NCBI GenBank assembly: GCA_905214735.1
Contig: CAJMNI010000001.1
Span: 62,001-126,000, forward strand
From: an uncultured bacterium
GTDB lineage: Bacteria > Bacteroidota > Bacteroidia > Bacteroidales > Muribaculaceae
Direction: 5' to 3'
DNA length: 64,000 bases
Shown: piece after piece, positions 52,569-62,010 of the stretch
Layout of the letters: each line of letters begins with the position of its first letter
How positions within the stretch are numbered: the first letter of the stretch is position 1
The notes under the pieces: generated by a model
Database searches by the model: none
Told to the model about the DNA's origin: nothing
What the model saw: only the letters and a program-made list of their open reading frames with translations
Position numbers and translations under genes: made by a program

Positions 52569-53447
52569 TTATTTGAAAAGTTCGTCGTAATCTTTCCTCA
52601 GATATCGTCCGGAAGCAATCCAGGCGGCCAGCGAGCAGAGGAACATGCCGAGCAGAATCAGCGTTCCCGACACGGCCGCATAGATGATCCACACTTCCGT
52701 GCCGGCGGCAGGAAGTGTGCCGCTGCGCTTCGCGGTCAGTATGATAAGGGCTATGAGTCCGGAGGCTATCAATCCCGCCAGGAGTCCGGAGAGCAGGTTG
52801 TTGACCACGAGCGGACGGCGGATAAAGCCGCCGGTGGCGCCGACAAGCTGCATGGTGTGGATCGTAAATCGGCGGGAATATATCGTGAGATGAACCGTGT
52901 TGTTGATCAGCACGAACGAGATGGCAAGCATGATTAAGGCCGCCGCACCGAGAATCCATGATATGCGGGCGATATTGCTGTTCATCGCGTCGACCATCGA
53001 GGCGTCGGGCGTCGAGACGCTCTCCACGCCGGGCCGGGATCTCATCTCCTTCTCAAGAGCGGAGATTTGCGAGGCGGAGGCATATTCCGCCTTAATGCCG
53101 AAGGTCACCTCCGGGCTGAGCGGATTCACTCCGAAAAGTTGCTGAAGATCTTCGCCCGTGTCGCGCTTCCAGAGCTCCAGAGCCTCCTCTTTGGTGATCA
53201 CCTTGACGTTGGAGGCGTAGGGCTGCCGCGATATCTCCGTTGCAAGACGCGACGCCTCAGCATTCGAAACAGTGTCGGCCATTATGACGCTGAGCTCGAT
53301 TTTCTCCTTCAGACGTTTCGTCTCGATGTCGGCCCCTATCCAGACCATGCCGACCATCCCGACGAGAAGCAGCACGAGCGACACGCTGATCACCGTGGTG
53401 AGATGAGCGGCCCAATATGAGATTTTTACCTCCTTGTTTTCTTTCAT
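52569..53447 (-). CDS. ftsX: Cell division protein FtsX
   Basis: The 292-residue protein begins at MKENKEVKIS (53447). One N-terminal membrane helix, an extracytoplasmic domain of about 130 residues, and three C-terminal helices give the FtsX permease topology; the FtsX domain includes ILGAAALIMLAISFVLINNT and HTMQLVGATGGFIRRPLVVN. With the ATPase FtsE, encoded elsewhere, it controls peptidoglycan hydrolases at the division site. The DUF3098 gene starts 61 bases after its stop. Confidence 0.9.
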   Translation of the reverse strand: MKENKEVKISYWAAHLTTVISVSLVLLLVGMVGMVWIGADIETKRLKEKIELSVIMADTVSNAEASRLATEISRQPYASNVKVITKEEALELWKRDTGEDLQQLFGVNPLSPEVTFGIKAEYASASQISALEKEMRSRPGVESVSTPDASMVDAMNSNIARISWILGAAALIMLAISFVLINNTVHLTIYSRRFTIHTMQLVGATGGFIRRPLVVNNLLSGLLAGLIASGLIALIILTAKRSGTLPAAGTEVWIIYAAVSGTLILLGMFLCSLAAWIASGRYLRKDYDELFK

Positions 53448-53649
53448 AAAACTCAGTTCGCGCGAACACGCACGCAAACTTTATTATCAATTTCCGACCG
53501 GGGGCAGAAATAAATTTCTATCTTTTTTACGCGGCTTCCGCACGAAGCCGCCTCTTTCCAAGTCGCAAAGTTAATAAATCGATATGCCGTTTGTCAAGTC
53601 TTTAAGCATTTTTTTTGATTTTTGCAACTCGTTTCCGCAAATAATTCAC

Positions 53650-53657
53650 TAATTTTG
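53650..53657 (+). promoter_or_regulatory. Probable -7 element (TAATTTTG) for mtaB
   Basis: TAATTTTG matches the consensus; the nearest TTTG upstream (53621..53624) is 25 bases away, longer than usual. The predicted leader is about 70 bases. Confidence 0.4.
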
Positions 53658-53732
53658 CATTCCGGCTGCATAAAATGCGTTGTCTGAAACGACCCCAGCC
53701 GCCAAATCATCATTCAAAATCAAGCGATAATA

Positions 53733-55034
53733 ATGGGCAACCGGAATTCCGACGGTCTGAAAGCATCATTCCATACACTCGGCTGCAAGCTCAATTTCTC
53801 CGAGACCTCCACCATCGGCAAGATGCTTGCCGAGAGGGGCTTTTCACGCGCCTCCGAAGGGGAGCGTCCCGACATAATAGTGGTCAACACCTGTTCGGTC
53901 ACGGAGATGGCCGACAAGAAGGGGCGTCAGCTCGTGAGGCGTCTCTCGCGCGAATGGCCCGACGCCACGCTCGTGGTCACCGGCTGCTATGCCCAGCTGA
54001 AACCGGGCGAAGTGGCCGACATCGAAGGAGTCGACATAGTGCTCGGCTCCAACGAAAAACTACTCATCAATCAGTTCCTCGACCATTGGATGGAGACCCG
54101 CCGCCAGCAGGTGGCCGTGACTCCTCCGCTGCAGATCACCGAGTTCCGCCCCTCGTGCGAACGCGGCGACCGCACCCGCTATTTCCTGAAGGTGCAAGAC
54201 GGTTGCGACTATTTCTGCACCTACTGCACCATCCCCTACGCCCGGGGCCGCTCCCGCTCGGGCACAATCGCGCAGATCACCGACATAGCGCGCGGGGTGG
54301 CCGCCGAAGGTGGCCGCGAGATCGTGATTACGGGCGTGAACATCGGCGACTTCGGGCGCATCACCGGCGAACACCTGATCGACCTGCTCCGGAGCCTCGA
54401 CGCCGTGGAGGGGATCGAACGCTACCGCATCTCTTCCATCGAGCCCAACCTGCTCACCGAGGAGATCATCGAATGGACCGCCCGCGAGGCACGCGCCTTC
54501 ATGCCCCATTTTCACATCCCGCTCCAGGCCGGAAGCGACGAGGTGCTCCGGCTTATGAACCGCCGCTACGACACCCGCCTCTTCGCCTCGCGCATCGAGC
54601 TGATACGCAAGCTGATGCCTGACGCTTTCATCGGCGTCGACGTCATTGCCGGTGCCCGCGGCGAGACCGAGGAGGAGTGGCAGCGCGGACTCGCCTTCAT
54701 CGAGTCGCTACCCGTGACCCGACTCCACGTCTTCCCCTATTCCGAACGCCCGGGAACCAAGGCGCTCCAGATCGGATATGTCGTCGACCAGCACACCAAG
54801 CATCTCCGCGCCGCCCGCCTCGCCGAGGTCTCCGACGCCAAACTCGCCAATTTCCTGAAAAGTCAGGAGGGAAGAAACGCCCAGGTGCTCTGGGAACACC
54901 CCACCCACGGCGGCGACATGATGCACGGCTTCACGGAGAATTACGTCCGCGTGGAAGCCCCCCTCCGCCCAGAACTCATCAACACCGTCACCGAAATAAC
55001 CCTCACCCCCGACAACATCTCCAACCAACAATGA
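53733..55034 (+). CDS. mtaB: tRNA t6A37 methylthiotransferase MtaB
   Basis: The 433-residue radical-SAM enzyme has the three Cys of the N-terminal MiaB-like domain (LGCKLNFSE, NTCSVTEMADKKG, VTGCYAQL). The radical-SAM cluster motif is CDYFCTYCTIPYARG (CxxxCxxC). It adds a methylthio group to N6-threonylcarbamoyladenosine at position 37 of tRNAs reading ANN codons. The length fits MtaB, and the Cys arrangement is complete. The next gene starts within its stop codon (ATGA overlap at 55031). Confidence 0.92.
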   Translation: MGNRNSDGLKASFHTLGCKLNFSETSTIGKMLAERGFSRASEGERPDIIVVNTCSVTEMADKKGRQLVRRLSREWPDATLVVTGCYAQLKPGEVADIEGVDIVLGSNEKLLINQFLDHWMETRRQQVAVTPPLQITEFRPSCERGDRTRYFLKVQDGCDYFCTYCTIPYARGRSRSGTIAQITDIARGVAAEGGREIVITGVNIGDFGRITGEHLIDLLRSLDAVEGIERYRISSIEPNLLTEEIIEWTAREARAFMPHFHIPLQAGSDEVLRLMNRRYDTRLFASRIELIRKLMPDAFIGVDVIAGARGETEEEWQRGLAFIESLPVTRLHVFPYSERPGTKALQIGYVVDQHTKHLRAARLAEVSDAKLANFLKSQEGRNAQVLWEHPTHGGDMMHGFTENYVRVEAPLRPELINTVTEITLTPDNISNQQ

Positions 55035-56551
55035 CAAGGACTCCCCGAGAATATTCCTCCGGGAAAAGATTCGCTTTTCCGCCGTCGGTCTGGCTTCCGG
55101 CCCTGGTGATTCTTGTAATCGCCGCCTGCTATTTCGTCATCTTCCGCGACCTCGTCTTCGTCTGCGACGACATAGCTTATTCGGAAACCATGAAGAACCT
55201 CAACGCCGGCTGGAAAGCGTATCCCATCATGATGCATCTCCACTGGGAAGAGCACTACAGCCGCATGGCGGAGATGATCGCTCCGGCTTTCATGGAATAT
55301 CTGCCGGCTGTTCCACGCGCCCTCTTCATGGCTCTCTTCATCGGGATCTTCTTCTGGTTCTCCCTCCTGTTCTGCCGTTTCCGCCGCTCGGCGACCTTCT
55401 GGCGCCTCGTCCTCATAGCTCTGATTGCCTTTACCCTCCGCTGGGACGGCCTCTGGACCGAGTATATCGCTTTCATCAACAATGTCTGGAGCTCGGCTTT
55501 CGCGCTCGGTGCCCTGCTCCTGATTTTCAAAGGGAATCCTGCAAACGATTCAGGCTGGCTCTGGCTTCTTCTCCCATTTGCCGTCGCCGCCGGATGGATG
55601 CACGAGGCCTGCGGCATACCCCTCGCCATCGGCCTATTCTGCCTCTTCTATTTCAACCGGCCCCTCTTCAGCCGGCTGAGTCAGGCGAAAAAGGCACTCG
55701 CCGCCTCGTTCATGCTCGGCGCGTTTCTAACCCTCACCAGTCCCGCTTCCTACGGACGGATCATGGCCGAACACGAGCCATACGCCGACATCATCTTTGG
55801 CTCGCTCTACTGGCCTCTGACCCTGATAATTGTCACGGCGATTCTCTTCTTCACCCGCCGCAATTTCATAAAGCGCCTCGCCGCCACGCCCTGGACTCTC
55901 TTCGCAGTGGCGGGAGTTGTCGGCTGCACTTTCCCTCTCGCAGCCGGTTTCGGCGGTCGCCCGGCATGGTTCTGCCAGTTCTTCTCGCTCCTCGCGCTGA
56001 CAATAATGGCAGCCGAAGGCGGTCTCAGACTCCCCCGCCCCGCAAGCATCATCCTCTCCCCCATCCTCGCAGCCCTCGTGATCTTGCATTATATCGGCCT
56101 CGAACGCTGGCAGGCGGTCCTCACCGCCCAGACCCGCGACGTGGTGGAACTCCTCGGCCGGTCGCGTGACGGAGTGATATTCTACGACTATATCCGCGAG
56201 CCGGATCTCCCCTGGTGGACCATGCGGAAGCTGCACGCCGTCCCCGATGAAGACGACACCGGCTATCGACTCAAGATGGGCCTTTTCTACGCAAACGCCA
56301 ACACTCCGGTGATCCTCCCTACGGCCGCCGCCTCCCTCCCTTACGCCTCGATGTCGCATCCTGTGAAAATCGGAGATTCCTACATCTCTCCTTTCAGCTT
56401 CAATTTCCCGGTGACCGACATCTGGACTGTCTGCGGCCATCACCGCGTGCTTCTCATCGGCGGCGAGAAAATGATTGAAATCCCATTCTCGCGGGCCGGA
56501 CGCCATTTCTGGTTCTACACTCCGCTCGATTTCGACCGGGGCGAAAAATAA
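55031..56551 (+). CDS. Polytopic membrane protein, GT-C/DUF6056-like
   Basis: The 506-residue protein is read from the ATG at 55031, which overlaps the mtaB stop. About ten hydrophobic segments fill residues 20-390, and a soluble domain of about 110 residues ends the chain. The first extracytoplasmic loop has CDDIAY (Asp46, Asp47), an acidic pair typical of GT-C transferases. The loop GWMHEACGIPLAIGL is also characteristic of the uncharacterised DUF6056-like group, though I cannot confirm membership. The GT2 glycosyltransferase gene 14 bases downstream suggests a joint role in surface glycan or glycolipid synthesis. Confidence 0.6.
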   Translation: MTRTPREYSSGKRFAFPPSVWLPALVILVIAACYFVIFRDLVFVCDDIAYSETMKNLNAGWKAYPIMMHLHWEEHYSRMAEMIAPAFMEYLPAVPRALFMALFIGIFFWFSLLFCRFRRSATFWRLVLIALIAFTLRWDGLWTEYIAFINNVWSSAFALGALLLIFKGNPANDSGWLWLLLPFAVAAGWMHEACGIPLAIGLFCLFYFNRPLFSRLSQAKKALAASFMLGAFLTLTSPASYGRIMAEHEPYADIIFGSLYWPLTLIIVTAILFFTRRNFIKRLAATPWTLFAVAGVVGCTFPLAAGFGGRPAWFCQFFSLLALTIMAAEGGLRLPRPASIILSPILAALVILHYIGLERWQAVLTAQTRDVVELLGRSRDGVIFYDYIREPDLPWWTMRKLHAVPDEDDTGYRLKMGLFYANANTPVILPTAAASLPYASMSHPVKIGDSYISPFSFNFPVTDIWTVCGHHRVLLIGGEKMIEIPFSRAGRHFWFYTPLDFDRGEK

Positions 56552-56565
56552 TTAAAGTCAATAAA

Positions 56566-57567
56566 GTGAAGGAATTAGCAGTAATAATCCTCAACTGGAA
56601 CGGCCGCAACCTGCTCGAACGTTTTATTCCGGCGGCAGTGGCCAACACTTCGGGCTCCGAAGTGGAACTCATCGTGGCCGACAACGGCTCCGACGACGAT
56701 TCGGTCGAGTGGATGCGCACGAACTTTCCCGACGTGCGCCTGATAACCTTCGACCGCAACTACGGTTTCGCCGAAGGCTACAACCGCGCCATAGCCGAAA
56801 TAGAGCATCCCTACGTGACGCTCCTCAATTCCGACGTGGAGGTCACCCCCGGCTGGTGGCAGCCGATCCTCGCCTTCATGAAGGGTAACCCCGACGTCGG
56901 AGCCGTGCAACCGAAAATCATGAGCCTCCGCTCCCGCAACTGCTTCGAATATGCCGGAGCGGCCGGTGGATATCTCGACGCCCTGGGCTATCCCTACTGC
57001 CGCGGCCGCCTTTTCGACGTCACTGAAGAAGACCGCGGCCAATACGACGGAGAGCCGGTCGACGTGGCATGGGCTTCGGGAGCCTGCCTCACCATGCCCC
57101 GCCGCCTCTATCTCGACCTCGGCGGACTCGACCCCCTCTTCTTCGCCCACATGGAGGAAATCGACCTCTGCTGCCGCGTGATCAGGGCCGGTAAACGCGT
57201 CTGTGCAATCTCCGATTCGATGGTGTTCCATCTCGGCGGAGCATCTCTCGAGCAGGGAAATCCGAAAAAGACATATCTCAATTTCCGGAACAATCTCCTC
57301 CTGCTCCATAAGAACCTGCCGCGGGGCGAAGGGAGAAGGAAACTCTTCTGGCGCCGGCTCGCCGATTCGCTCGCCTTCGGAATGTATCTTATCAAAGGAG
57401 ACATTCCCAACGCAAAGGCTGTGATAAAGGCCCACGGCGATTTCCGCCGCATGCGCCGCCAATATACCGACCTCCCGGCCGAAAGCTTCTGGAAGCGCGT
57501 GCCCGGCACCCGCAAGTCGGCCATAGCCTCGCGCTATCTCCTCGGCAAAAAGAGACTCAAACCATAA
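56566..57567 (+). CDS. Family 2 glycosyltransferase
   Basis: The 333-residue GT-A fold protein has the GT2 N-terminus ELAVIILNWNGRNLLERFIP, VADNGSDDDSVEWM, and LLNSDVEVTPGWWQPIL, where the Asp of NSD is the likely metal ligand. SGACLTMPRRLYLDLGGLD and FAHMEEIDLCCRVIRAGKRV carry the ED-type catalytic acid region seen in rhamnosyltransferase-like GT2 enzymes. No membrane helix is evident. It probably transfers a nucleotide-activated sugar onto a cell-envelope acceptor. Donor and acceptor cannot be told. Confidence 0.88.
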   Translation: MKELAVIILNWNGRNLLERFIPAAVANTSGSEVELIVADNGSDDDSVEWMRTNFPDVRLITFDRNYGFAEGYNRAIAEIEHPYVTLLNSDVEVTPGWWQPILAFMKGNPDVGAVQPKIMSLRSRNCFEYAGAAGGYLDALGYPYCRGRLFDVTEEDRGQYDGEPVDVAWASGACLTMPRRLYLDLGGLDPLFFAHMEEIDLCCRVIRAGKRVCAISDSMVFHLGGASLEQGNPKKTYLNFRNNLLLLHKNLPRGEGRRKLFWRRLADSLAFGMYLIKGDIPNAKAVIKAHGDFRRMRRQYTDLPAESFWKRVPGTRKSAIASRYLLGKKRLKP

Positions 57568-57626
57568 CACTAATCGGTTTATTTCTGAAGATAAATTCTT
57601 ATAAACACTCTAAAAGAGCATCATAT

Positions 57627-58415
57627 ATGAGACCTTTAATACTGGTAAGCAACGACGACAGCTATACGGCCAAGGGAGTGCACGTGCTCATCGACAGGCT
57701 GGTGAAATTCGGCGATGTCGTGGCCGTCTGCCCCCAATATCCCCACTCCGGCCAGTCAATGGCCATCTCCATCAATTCCCCTCTCCGCATCCTGGAGCAG
57801 CCCGACTACAACGGCGCACGCATGTTTGCCGTCAACGGCACTCCGGTCGACTGCGTCAAACTCTCGATGCACCATATCCTCGGCCGCCGTCCCGACCTGG
57901 TGGTGGCCGGAATCAACCATGGATCGAACGCCGCAGTCAACGTGCTTTACTCCGGCACGATGGGCGCAGCTATGGAGGGAGCCGTGTTCGGTATCCCCTC
58001 AATCGGTTTTTCGCTCACCGACCATGACCCGGAAGCCGATTTCTCCCCCTGCCTCGACGCCATCGACCTGCTCGTGGCCGAGACATTGAAGCGCGGACTC
58101 CCCCGCGACGTCTGCCTCAACGTCAACGTGCCGAACATCCCCTCGACACCAAAAGAGATGAGAGTAGCCGTCCCCTGCCGCGGCAACTGGAACGACGAAT
58201 ACCGGGAATATACCGACCCCAACGGACATAAGTTCTATTGGCTGACCGGAAAATATGAAAACCTCGAACCCGACAATACAGCCACCGACGAATGGTGCCT
58301 TTCCCACGGCATAATCTCGGTGACGCAAACGGCTGCAGAACGCACAAGCTGCAATATCGACAAAGTTGACTGGCTTGAAATGGCTTGTAAAGCATATTCT
58401 GATGCGCACATTTGA
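57627..58415 (+). CDS. surE: 5'/3'-nucleotidase SurE
   Basis: The 262-residue protein has the SurE signatures LVSNDDSYTAKGV (metal-binding Asp pair), NGTPVDCVKLS and GINHGSNAAVNVLYSGTMGA. SurE hydrolyses nucleoside 5'- and 3'-monophosphates and short polyphosphates. The usual NDDG motif reads NDDS here, a minor change outside the metal ligands. It starts 59 bases after the GT2 gene. The length is normal. Confidence 0.93.
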   Translation: MRPLILVSNDDSYTAKGVHVLIDRLVKFGDVVAVCPQYPHSGQSMAISINSPLRILEQPDYNGARMFAVNGTPVDCVKLSMHHILGRRPDLVVAGINHGSNAAVNVLYSGTMGAAMEGAVFGIPSIGFSLTDHDPEADFSPCLDAIDLLVAETLKRGLPRDVCLNVNVPNIPSTPKEMRVAVPCRGNWNDEYREYTDPNGHKFYWLTGKYENLEPDNTATDEWCLSHGIISVTQTAAERTSCNIDKVDWLEMACKAYSDAHI

Positions 58416-58497
58416 CCATTTTATGCTACATATCAGCCTATTTAAAAATATTTAACATAACTGACCCCGTCAGATGTTAATTTTTTAATTCAATCGT

Positions 58498-58528
58498 TTT
58501 GCAGTTTGTCAAGAGTTTTGTAATTTTG
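58498..58528 (+). promoter_or_regulatory. Promoter of the small RNA
   Basis: TTTG (58498..58501), a 19-base spacer and TAATTTTG (58521..58528) form an ideal Bacteroidota promoter with no protein gene downstream in this direction. Confidence 0.8.
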
Positions 58529-58534
58529 CAATGC

Positions 58535-58736
58535 TTCAAACGGGGCAACGGATGTTGCTCCGCCGAAGGCAGAGAAAGTAGTAAATCGCATATATCGTTT
58601 CATTGACAATTTATTGTTGCATTAGTAAAGTTATGGATTAATAGTTAAAATTAGAATTAGGACCCACGGTTATGTCGCGAATTGATTCGAGGCTGGCCGG
58701 AAAACATAAGCGCCGTGAGGCGCTTATGTTTTTTAT
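58535..58736 (+). ncRNA. Small RNA of about 200 bases, possibly 6S-like (Bacteroidales-1)
   Basis: An ideal promoter and a perfect 14-bp terminator (58701..58714 with 58719..58732, GTGA loop, then T-rich) bracket a segment without a convincing reading frame. Near the 5' end GGGGCAAC pairs with GTTGCTCC, followed by GCC-GAA-GGC; the middle holds a weak stem around TGACAATTTATTGTTGCA. Size, isolation and signals resemble the Bacteroidales-1 RNA class, which has been proposed as the 6S RNA of this order; I recall this from the literature and cannot test it here. Function would then be binding to RNA polymerase. Start and end are approximate. Confidence 0.6.
58701..58736 (+). terminator. Terminator of the small RNA
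   Basis: AAAACATAAGCGCC and GGCGCTTATGTTTT form a perfect 14-bp stem with loop GTGA, followed by TTTTATA. Confidence 0.9.
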
Positions 58737-58796
58737 ATACCTTCCCCGGCAACCGGCGGCTTCATCCCTACCACCCGCTCCGGCCCGACAAAAGCA

Positions 58797-58834
58797 AAGG
58801 CCGTCTCAGGATTCAATTCACCTGAAACGGCCTT
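58797..58834 (-). terminator. Terminator after prfC
   Basis: AAGGCCGT-C-TCAGG pairs with CCTGA-A-ACGGCCTT with one mismatch and a 10-base loop. Reading leftward it is followed by TGCTTTTG. Confidence 0.7.
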
Positions 58835-58882
58835 AAATTTCTTATTTAAGTTTAACTTCCTAATCTACCGTATTTCAGCAGC

Positions 58883-60466
58883 TTAGAACTCGCTCGAAAA
58901 ATGGAACTTGATCTTCGGGAAGTCACTCTGCGCCATCTGGAGCACATAGTTGCTGTCGGCCATGAAGACGTCGCGTCCCTCTTTGTCGACCGCCATGAAC
59001 TGATGCTTGCGCTTCTTGAAGGCTGCCATCGCCTCTTCGTCGTCGCTCTCCACCCAGCAGGCCTTGTATAGGCTGATCGGCTCCCAGCGGCACTGCGCCC
59101 CGTATTCATGAAGCAGACGATACTGTATCACCTCAAACTGCAGCTGTCCCACCGTTCCGATGATCTTGCGACCGTTGAACTGATTGGTAAACATCTGGGC
59201 CACACCTTCGTCCATCAGCTGGTTGATTCCCTTGTCGAGCTGCTTCGACTTCATCGGGTCGGCGTTCTCGATATATTTGAACATCTCGGGAGAGAACGAG
59301 GGCAATCCTTTGAAATGGAGCAGTTCGCCGCCGGTGAGCGTGTCGCCGATCTTGAAGTTGCCGGTGTCGGGAATGCCGACGATGTCACCGGGATAAGCCT
59401 CGTCGACGATATTCTTCTTCTGGGCCATGAAGGCGGTCGGGGCGGCGAAGCGCATCTGCTTGTCCTGACGCACGTGGCGGTAATAGACGTTGCGTTCGAA
59501 TTTTCCGGAGCATACCTTCACGAAGGCGATGCAGCTGCGGTGGTTGGGGTCCATGTTGGCGTGGATCTTGAAGACGAAGCCGGTGAACTGTTCTTCCTCG
59601 GGCTTCACCTCGCGTTCCTGGGCCATGATCGGACGCGGGGCGGGAGCTATCTTCACGAAGGTGTCGAGGAGCTCCTTGACGCCGAATGTGTTGAGCGCCG
59701 AACCGAAGAACACCGGCGCCATCTCGCCGCGCAGGTAAGCGTCGGTGTCGAATTCTGGATAGACGCCTTCGATCAGTTCGAGGTCTTCGCGGAGCTTCGA
59801 GGCGTTGTCGGCGCCGACAAGCTCGTCGACGAGCGGCGAGTTGACATCGTCGATCTCCACGCGCTCGCTCACCGTCTGCTTCGACGGAGTGAAAAGGTCG
59901 AGCCCCTGCTCATAGATGTTGTAGACACCTTTGAAACGCTCTCCCATGTTGATCGGCCATGTGAGCGGACGCACTCCGATCTTGAGCTCTTTCTCGAGCT
60001 CGTCGAGGATATCGAAGGGATCGCGCCCCTCGCGGTCCATCTTGTTGACAAAGATGATCACCGGGGTGCGTCTCATTCGGCAGACTTCCATAAGCCTGCG
60101 GGTCTGCGTCTCGACACCCTTCGCGGCGTCGACCACGATGATGACCGAGTCGACAGCGGTCAGCGTGCGGAATGTATCCTCGGCGAAATCCTGGTGGCCC
60201 GGGGTGTCGAGGATGTTGATCTTGTAGTCGCCGTAGTTGAAGCCCATCACGGAGGTGGCAACCGAGATGCCGCGCTGCTTCTCGATCTCCATCCAGTCGG
60301 AAGTGGCGGTTTTCTTGATCTTGTTGCTCTTCACCGCGCCGGCCACATGGATGGCGCCTCCGAAGAGGAGCAGCTTCTCGGTCAGGGTGGTCTTTCCGGC
60401 GTCAGGATGGGAGATGATCGCAAACGTGCGGCGGCGGGCTATCTCTTTGTTCAGTTCGTCGCTCAT
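58883..60466 (-). CDS. prfC: Peptide chain release factor 3
   Basis: The 527-residue translational GTPase has SHPDAGKTTLTEKLL (P-loop), GISVATSVMGF, DTPGHQDFAEDTF and NKMDREGRDPFD, followed by the RF3-specific C-terminal half (MFTNQFNGRKIIGTVGQLQF). RF3 removes RF1 and RF2 from the ribosome after peptide release. The length is typical. It overlaps rfbD by 4 bases; DUF4924, rfbD and prfC run together in this order. Confidence 0.96.
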   Translation of the reverse strand: MSDELNKEIARRRTFAIISHPDAGKTTLTEKLLLFGGAIHVAGAVKSNKIKKTATSDWMEIEKQRGISVATSVMGFNYGDYKINILDTPGHQDFAEDTFRTLTAVDSVIIVVDAAKGVETQTRRLMEVCRMRRTPVIIFVNKMDREGRDPFDILDELEKELKIGVRPLTWPINMGERFKGVYNIYEQGLDLFTPSKQTVSERVEIDDVNSPLVDELVGADNASKLREDLELIEGVYPEFDTDAYLRGEMAPVFFGSALNTFGVKELLDTFVKIAPAPRPIMAQEREVKPEEEQFTGFVFKIHANMDPNHRSCIAFVKVCSGKFERNVYYRHVRQDKQMRFAAPTAFMAQKKNIVDEAYPGDIVGIPDTGNFKIGDTLTGGELLHFKGLPSFSPEMFKYIENADPMKSKQLDKGINQLMDEGVAQMFTNQFNGRKIIGTVGQLQFEVIQYRLLHEYGAQCRWEPISLYKACWVESDDEEAMAAFKKRKHQFMAVDKEGRDVFMADSNYVLQMAQSDFPKIKFHFSSEF

Positions 60467-61332
60467 GCCTCCTTGTTCTCAGTTTCGAGAATTGCGATGC
60501 ATTTCTTCAGCGAATCGAGCCAGTAAGGGATCTCGATGCCGAATTTGCTCTTTATTTTCTGCTTGCTCAATACGCTATAGAGCGGACGCTTGGCGGGAGT
60601 GGGATATTCCGATGTCGGCACCGGATTTACCTTCATCTTCTTGCCTGCCTCGCGGAAGATGGCCACGGAGAAGTCATACCAGGAGGCGACGCCCTCGTCG
60701 GTGAAGTGGTAGATGCCGGGGAGCCAGCTGTCATGCTTCACGATCTGATAGATGGCTTCGGCCAGGTCGCCGGCATAGGTCGGAGTGCCGATCTGGTCGC
60801 AGACCACGCGCAGTTCGTCGTGGTCTTCGGCAAGCCTGAGCATCGTCTTCACGAAGTTCTTGCCATATTCGGAATAGAGCCAGGCGGTGCGGATGATCAT
60901 CGCGTCCTGGCAGAAGGATTTGAGCAGACCCTCCCCTTCGAGCTTGGTGCGCCCGTAGATTCCCTGGGGATAAGGCTCGTCGTTCTCGGCGTATGGGCGG
61001 TAGCCCTGGCCCGAGAAAACATAGTCGGTGGAGATGTGGATCACCTTTGTGCCGTTGGCGGCTGCGGCTTCTCCGAGATTCCCCACGGCCTGGGTGTTGA
61101 GCTTCGAGGCGAGGATTTCGTCGGTCTCGGCTTTGTCGACTGCCGTATAGGCGGCGCAGTTGACCACGATATCAAACTTGTTGTCGCTCAGAAAACGGTC
61201 CACGCTCTTGCGGTCGGTGATGTCGAGCGTGTCGTAATCGGTGTAGGTCACGTCGAGCGACGGATCCTTCTCGAAAATTTTGCGCAGCGAATTGCCAAGC
61301 TGGCCATAGCTGCCGGTCACTAATATCTTCAT
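60463..61332 (-). CDS. rfbD: dTDP-4-dehydrorhamnose reductase
   Basis: The 289-residue SDR-type enzyme starts at MKILVTGSYGQLG (61332). The NAD(P)-binding motif TGSYGQLG, HISTDYVFSGQGYRPYAE and the catalytic YGRTK (YxxxK) are all present. It reduces dTDP-4-keto-L-rhamnose to dTDP-L-rhamnose, used for surface glycans. Other rfb genes are not nearby; in Bacteroidales this copy often stands apart from polysaccharide clusters, next to prfC. Confidence 0.9.
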   Translation of the reverse strand: MKILVTGSYGQLGNSLRKIFEKDPSLDVTYTDYDTLDITDRKSVDRFLSDNKFDIVVNCAAYTAVDKAETDEILASKLNTQAVGNLGEAAAANGTKVIHISTDYVFSGQGYRPYAENDEPYPQGIYGRTKLEGEGLLKSFCQDAMIIRTAWLYSEYGKNFVKTMLRLAEDHDELRVVCDQIGTPTYAGDLAEAIYQIVKHDSWLPGIYHFTDEGVASWYDFSVAIFREAGKKMKVNPVPTSEYPTPAKRPLYSVLSKQKIKSKFGIEIPYWLDSLKKCIAILETENKEA

Positions 61333-61420
61333 ATATTGTGTTGTGTTTTTATCGTTTGCAAGTCGCCTCTTCCGGGAAAGCCGGGCGGGCATTATGCCGG
61401 GCGGGAAGGCGACAGCCGGA

Positions 61421-61978
61421 TCATTCGGAAAATTCCAGCTCGTTGTTGTAATCTTTTTTATAATAAGCCGCGAGCGTGGCGAGGAATTTGGTCACCCTCT
61501 TCAGGGCTTCTGACGTGTCGGCGGAGATCTCCTTCTGCTGAAGGCGCAGCATCAGGATGCCGTAAAGGAAATTGAAGCAGGTCTCTATCTCGTCGACCGC
61601 CTTGTCGCCGCTCTTGGCCCTCAGCTCCACGATGATCGGGAGAACGTCGTAGAAAGCCGCGGAATATTTCGAATAGCGGGGATCTTTCAGCAGACGGCGG
61701 TGAAGATCCTCGAGATCCGACAGGGTGTTGCGGTTGAGCTGCAGATGGCCGCTCTTCTCCACCCCCTCCATGCGCATCATGTCGATCAGGCTCTCATACC
61801 ATTCGCGCATTTCCTTGCGCTGCTGATCGCTCAGGCCGGCATAGCGGTCGATTATATTCTCCTGAATTTTGTCGATGTCAAGTCCGTTGGCGCGGATCAA
61901 GTCTTCTATCTGCCACATATAGAGCAGATATTCCGCGATGTTCTCGCGTTTTTTTGCTGATGCAGTTATCATGAACAA
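61421..61978 (-). CDS. DUF4924 family protein
   Basis: The 185-residue, mostly helical, soluble protein opens with AEYLLYMWQIEDLIRANGLD, characteristic of the DUF4924 family found in Bacteroidales upstream of rfbD. Starts at 61978 (MFMITAS) or 61972 are both possible. No catalytic motif is visible. The function is unknown. The gap of 88 bases to rfbD and the shared direction suggest co-transcription. Confidence 0.75.
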   Translation of the reverse strand: MFMITASAKKRENIAEYLLYMWQIEDLIRANGLDIDKIQENIIDRYAGLSDQQRKEMREWYESLIDMMRMEGVEKSGHLQLNRNTLSDLEDLHRRLLKDPRYSKYSAAFYDVLPIIVELRAKSGDKAVDEIETCFNFLYGILMLRLQQKEISADTSEALKRVTKFLATLAAYYKKDYNNELEFSE

Positions 61979-62002
61979 GGTCTATTTCCCGATTGGCAAA
62001 TG

Positions 62003-62010
62003 CAAAATTA
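62003..62010 (-). promoter_or_regulatory. -7 element (TAATTTTG) for the DUF4924-rfbD-prfC unit
   Basis: TAATTTTG reads leftward at 62010..62003, with TTG 20 bases upstream (62033..62031). The leader would be about 18 bases. Confidence 0.55.

Larger units (their letters stand above)
58416..58882. other. Intergenic region holding a small RNA gene and the prfC terminator
   Basis: These 467 bases contain the small RNA promoter (58498..58528), its predicted transcript and terminator (58535..58736), and the leftward prfC terminator (58797..58834). The first 80 bases after surE are AT-rich, with nothing recognised. Confidence 0.6.

Noticed and set aside
59108..60526. 472-codon open frame on the plus strand
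   Set aside because: It is antisense to prfC, which is certain.
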